Part shown: positions 5,590 to 6,397 of the stretch, in pieces | Position numbering within the stretch: position 1 is the stretch's first letter | How the letters are laid out: each line of letters opens with the position of its first letter | Origin: Bifidobacteriaceae bacterium NR021 | Lineage (GTDB): Bacteria; Actinomycetota; Actinomycetes; Actinomycetales; Bifidobacteriaceae | Length of the DNA stretch: 6,397 bases | Reading direction: 5' to 3' | NCBI GenBank assembly: GCA_003585845.1 | Contig: NQOP01000002.1 | Span: forward strand, 2,107-8,503 | Made by a program: the position numbers and the translations under genes | Notes under the pieces: model-generated | What the model saw: only the letters and a program-made list of their open reading frames with translations | The model's database searches: none | Told to the model about the DNA's origin: nothing

Positions 5590-6397
5590 TTATAAGTTGC
5601 TCAGAGAACTATCTGAGCGCAATAGCAGTTGCGAAGATTCGTCGGTATTAAATCCGGAAAGTTCAATAATGGATTCACCTGAGCGCGCGGATTCTAGTAA
5701 ATCTTTCTGCCAATTGCTACTGGAATCATACTTCCACAATCTGCTATTTGCAGCATCATTTTGCTTAGCATCGTCGCTTTGTTGCGTACTAGTTTTAGAC
5801 GAGTTGCGCTGCTGGTATTTATATTCTCTCCAAGATTGAGCTTTAGCAAAAAACTCTTGCTCTAAAGCATCCGCGCTTTCAACATCATTATCTAGCATAT
5901 TTGCAGCAAAAGTTAGCTCCGAAATTACAGAACGCAATAATTTCGCAGTATTATGCCGATTTTCACTTACCATAGCGCGAGTGCGTTGCGGATCCGTAAG
6001 AGCAACTCGCGTCATATCTCGCCAAGAACCTGCAGATAGTTGTAAAGCAATAGCGCGATTAGATTGTTCACATAATACGTTTGCAAGAGCTGTTGCAACA
6101 ACGTGAGGCATATGAGAAATAAGAGCTGCAGAATTATCGTGCGTTGCATCATCCAAAACTATTGCGCGATTCTTGCATAGCGAAACAATCATTTGCAAAA
6201 CATTTCTAACTCGCCAAAACTCAGTAGAATCATCAACAGTTAAAGCCCATAAAGCACCATTTAAAAGCTCATCACTAGAAGCTTTCCAACCAGTAAATTC
6301 ACTACCAGCCATAGGATGCGCGCCAACGTAACAATCTTGCAAACCTGCGTCTTTTACTTGCTCTCGAACTAAAGTTTTTACGCTGCCAACATCGCTA
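5590..6397 (-). CDS. tyrA: Prephenate dehydrogenase, C-terminal 268 residues; 5' end beyond the window
   Basis: The frame is open to the right edge, so the start and the N-terminal NAD-binding part (roughly the first 90-110 residues) are missing. The enzyme oxidatively decarboxylates prephenate to 4-hydroxyphenylpyruvate in tyrosine synthesis. Counting from the first full codon in the window, DVGSVK (2-7) and GAHPMAGSEFTGW (25-37) are the family's hallmark motifs, with the conserved His27. LLNGALWALTVDD follows, then SHMPHVVATALAN (about 92-104) with the second conserved His of the HxPH motif, and AGSWRDMTRVALTDP (about 121-135) from the helical dimerisation domain. The C-terminus is Ser/Asn/Asp-rich and looks poorly ordered. 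No ACT domain follows before the stop, so feedback control through a fused ACT domain is not apparent. A TTG at 6342 is only an internal leucine codon, not the start. The gene ends convergent with the 97-residue protein gene. Confidence 0.95.
   Translation of the reverse strand, partial: SDVGSVKTLVREQVKDAGLQDCYVGAHPMAGSEFTGWKASSDELLNGALWALTVDDSTEFWRVRNVLQMIVSLCKNRAIVLDDATHDNSAALISHMPHVVATALANVLCEQSNRAIALQLSAGSWRDMTRVALTDPQRTRAMVSENRHNTAKLLRSVISELTFAANMLDNDVESADALEQEFFAKAQSWREYKYQQRNSSKTSTQQSDDAKQNDAANSRLWKYDSSSNWQKDLLESARSGESIIELSGFNTDESSQLLLRSDSSLSNL
5599..5633. other. Two adjacent hairpins at the 3' end of tyrA
   Basis: GCTCAGA (5599-5605) pairs with TCTGAGC (5612-5618) around a six-base loop. 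CGCAA (5618-5622) pairs with TTGCG (5629-5633), also around six bases. Both lie inside the last codons of tyrA. Downstream on either strand there is no T run, so a classic intrinsic terminator is not supported. They could still end or stabilise the two converging transcripts. Confidence 0.35.

Noticed and set aside
6310..6342. TTG at 6342 as the start of tyrA
   Set aside because: The frame stays open to the window edge and the upstream codons encode the conserved DVGSVK motif, so the true start lies outside the window.

Overview
This window looks like chromosomal housekeeping DNA from an AT-rich member of the Bifidobacteriaceae, most likely Gardnerella or a close relative. The reasons are the actinobacterial pair DUF3710 plus DUF3159 beside a TrmA/RlmD-type RNA methyltransferase, a XerC/D-type recombinase beside tyrA, and an overall composition that is low in GC for an actinobacterium. 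The genus call is inference; the phylum-level signal is stronger.

Six genes lie on the minus strand and one small gene on the plus strand. Read in the direction of minus-strand transcription (right to left) they are: tyrA (prephenate dehydrogenase, N-terminus cut by the right edge, 5590-6397); a 97-residue unknown protein on the plus strand (5258-5551), convergent with tyrA and divergent from the recombinase; a Xer tyrosine recombinase (4204-5172); exodeoxyribonuclease III (3225-4091); a DUF3710 protein (2282-3046); a DUF3159 membrane protein (1451-2257); and an m5U-type RNA methyltransferase with a TRAM domain (1-1398, C-terminal tail cut by the left edge). The last three are tightly spaced (24 and 52 bases apart), each has a plausible ribosome binding site, and they probably form one transcription unit. 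The recombinase, xth and the DUF3710 group are separated by 112 and 178 bases of AT-rich spacer.

No single pathway links these genes. They cover tyrosine biosynthesis, chromosome-dimer resolution, base-excision repair, RNA modification and two conserved unknowns. There are no RNA genes, CRISPR arrays, insertion sequences, toxin-antitoxin pairs or phage genes that I can see, and no stretch over 300 bases lacks a gene.

I did not find a convincing new biological system. The observations most worth a second look are an RNA methyltransferase that has lost the RlmD iron-sulfur cysteines, a 15-bp tandem repeat that multiplies the stop codon of the DUF3159 gene, an in-frame 18-bp repeat in the same gene's disordered N-terminus, paired hairpins at the end of tyrA, and the orphan 97-residue protein.
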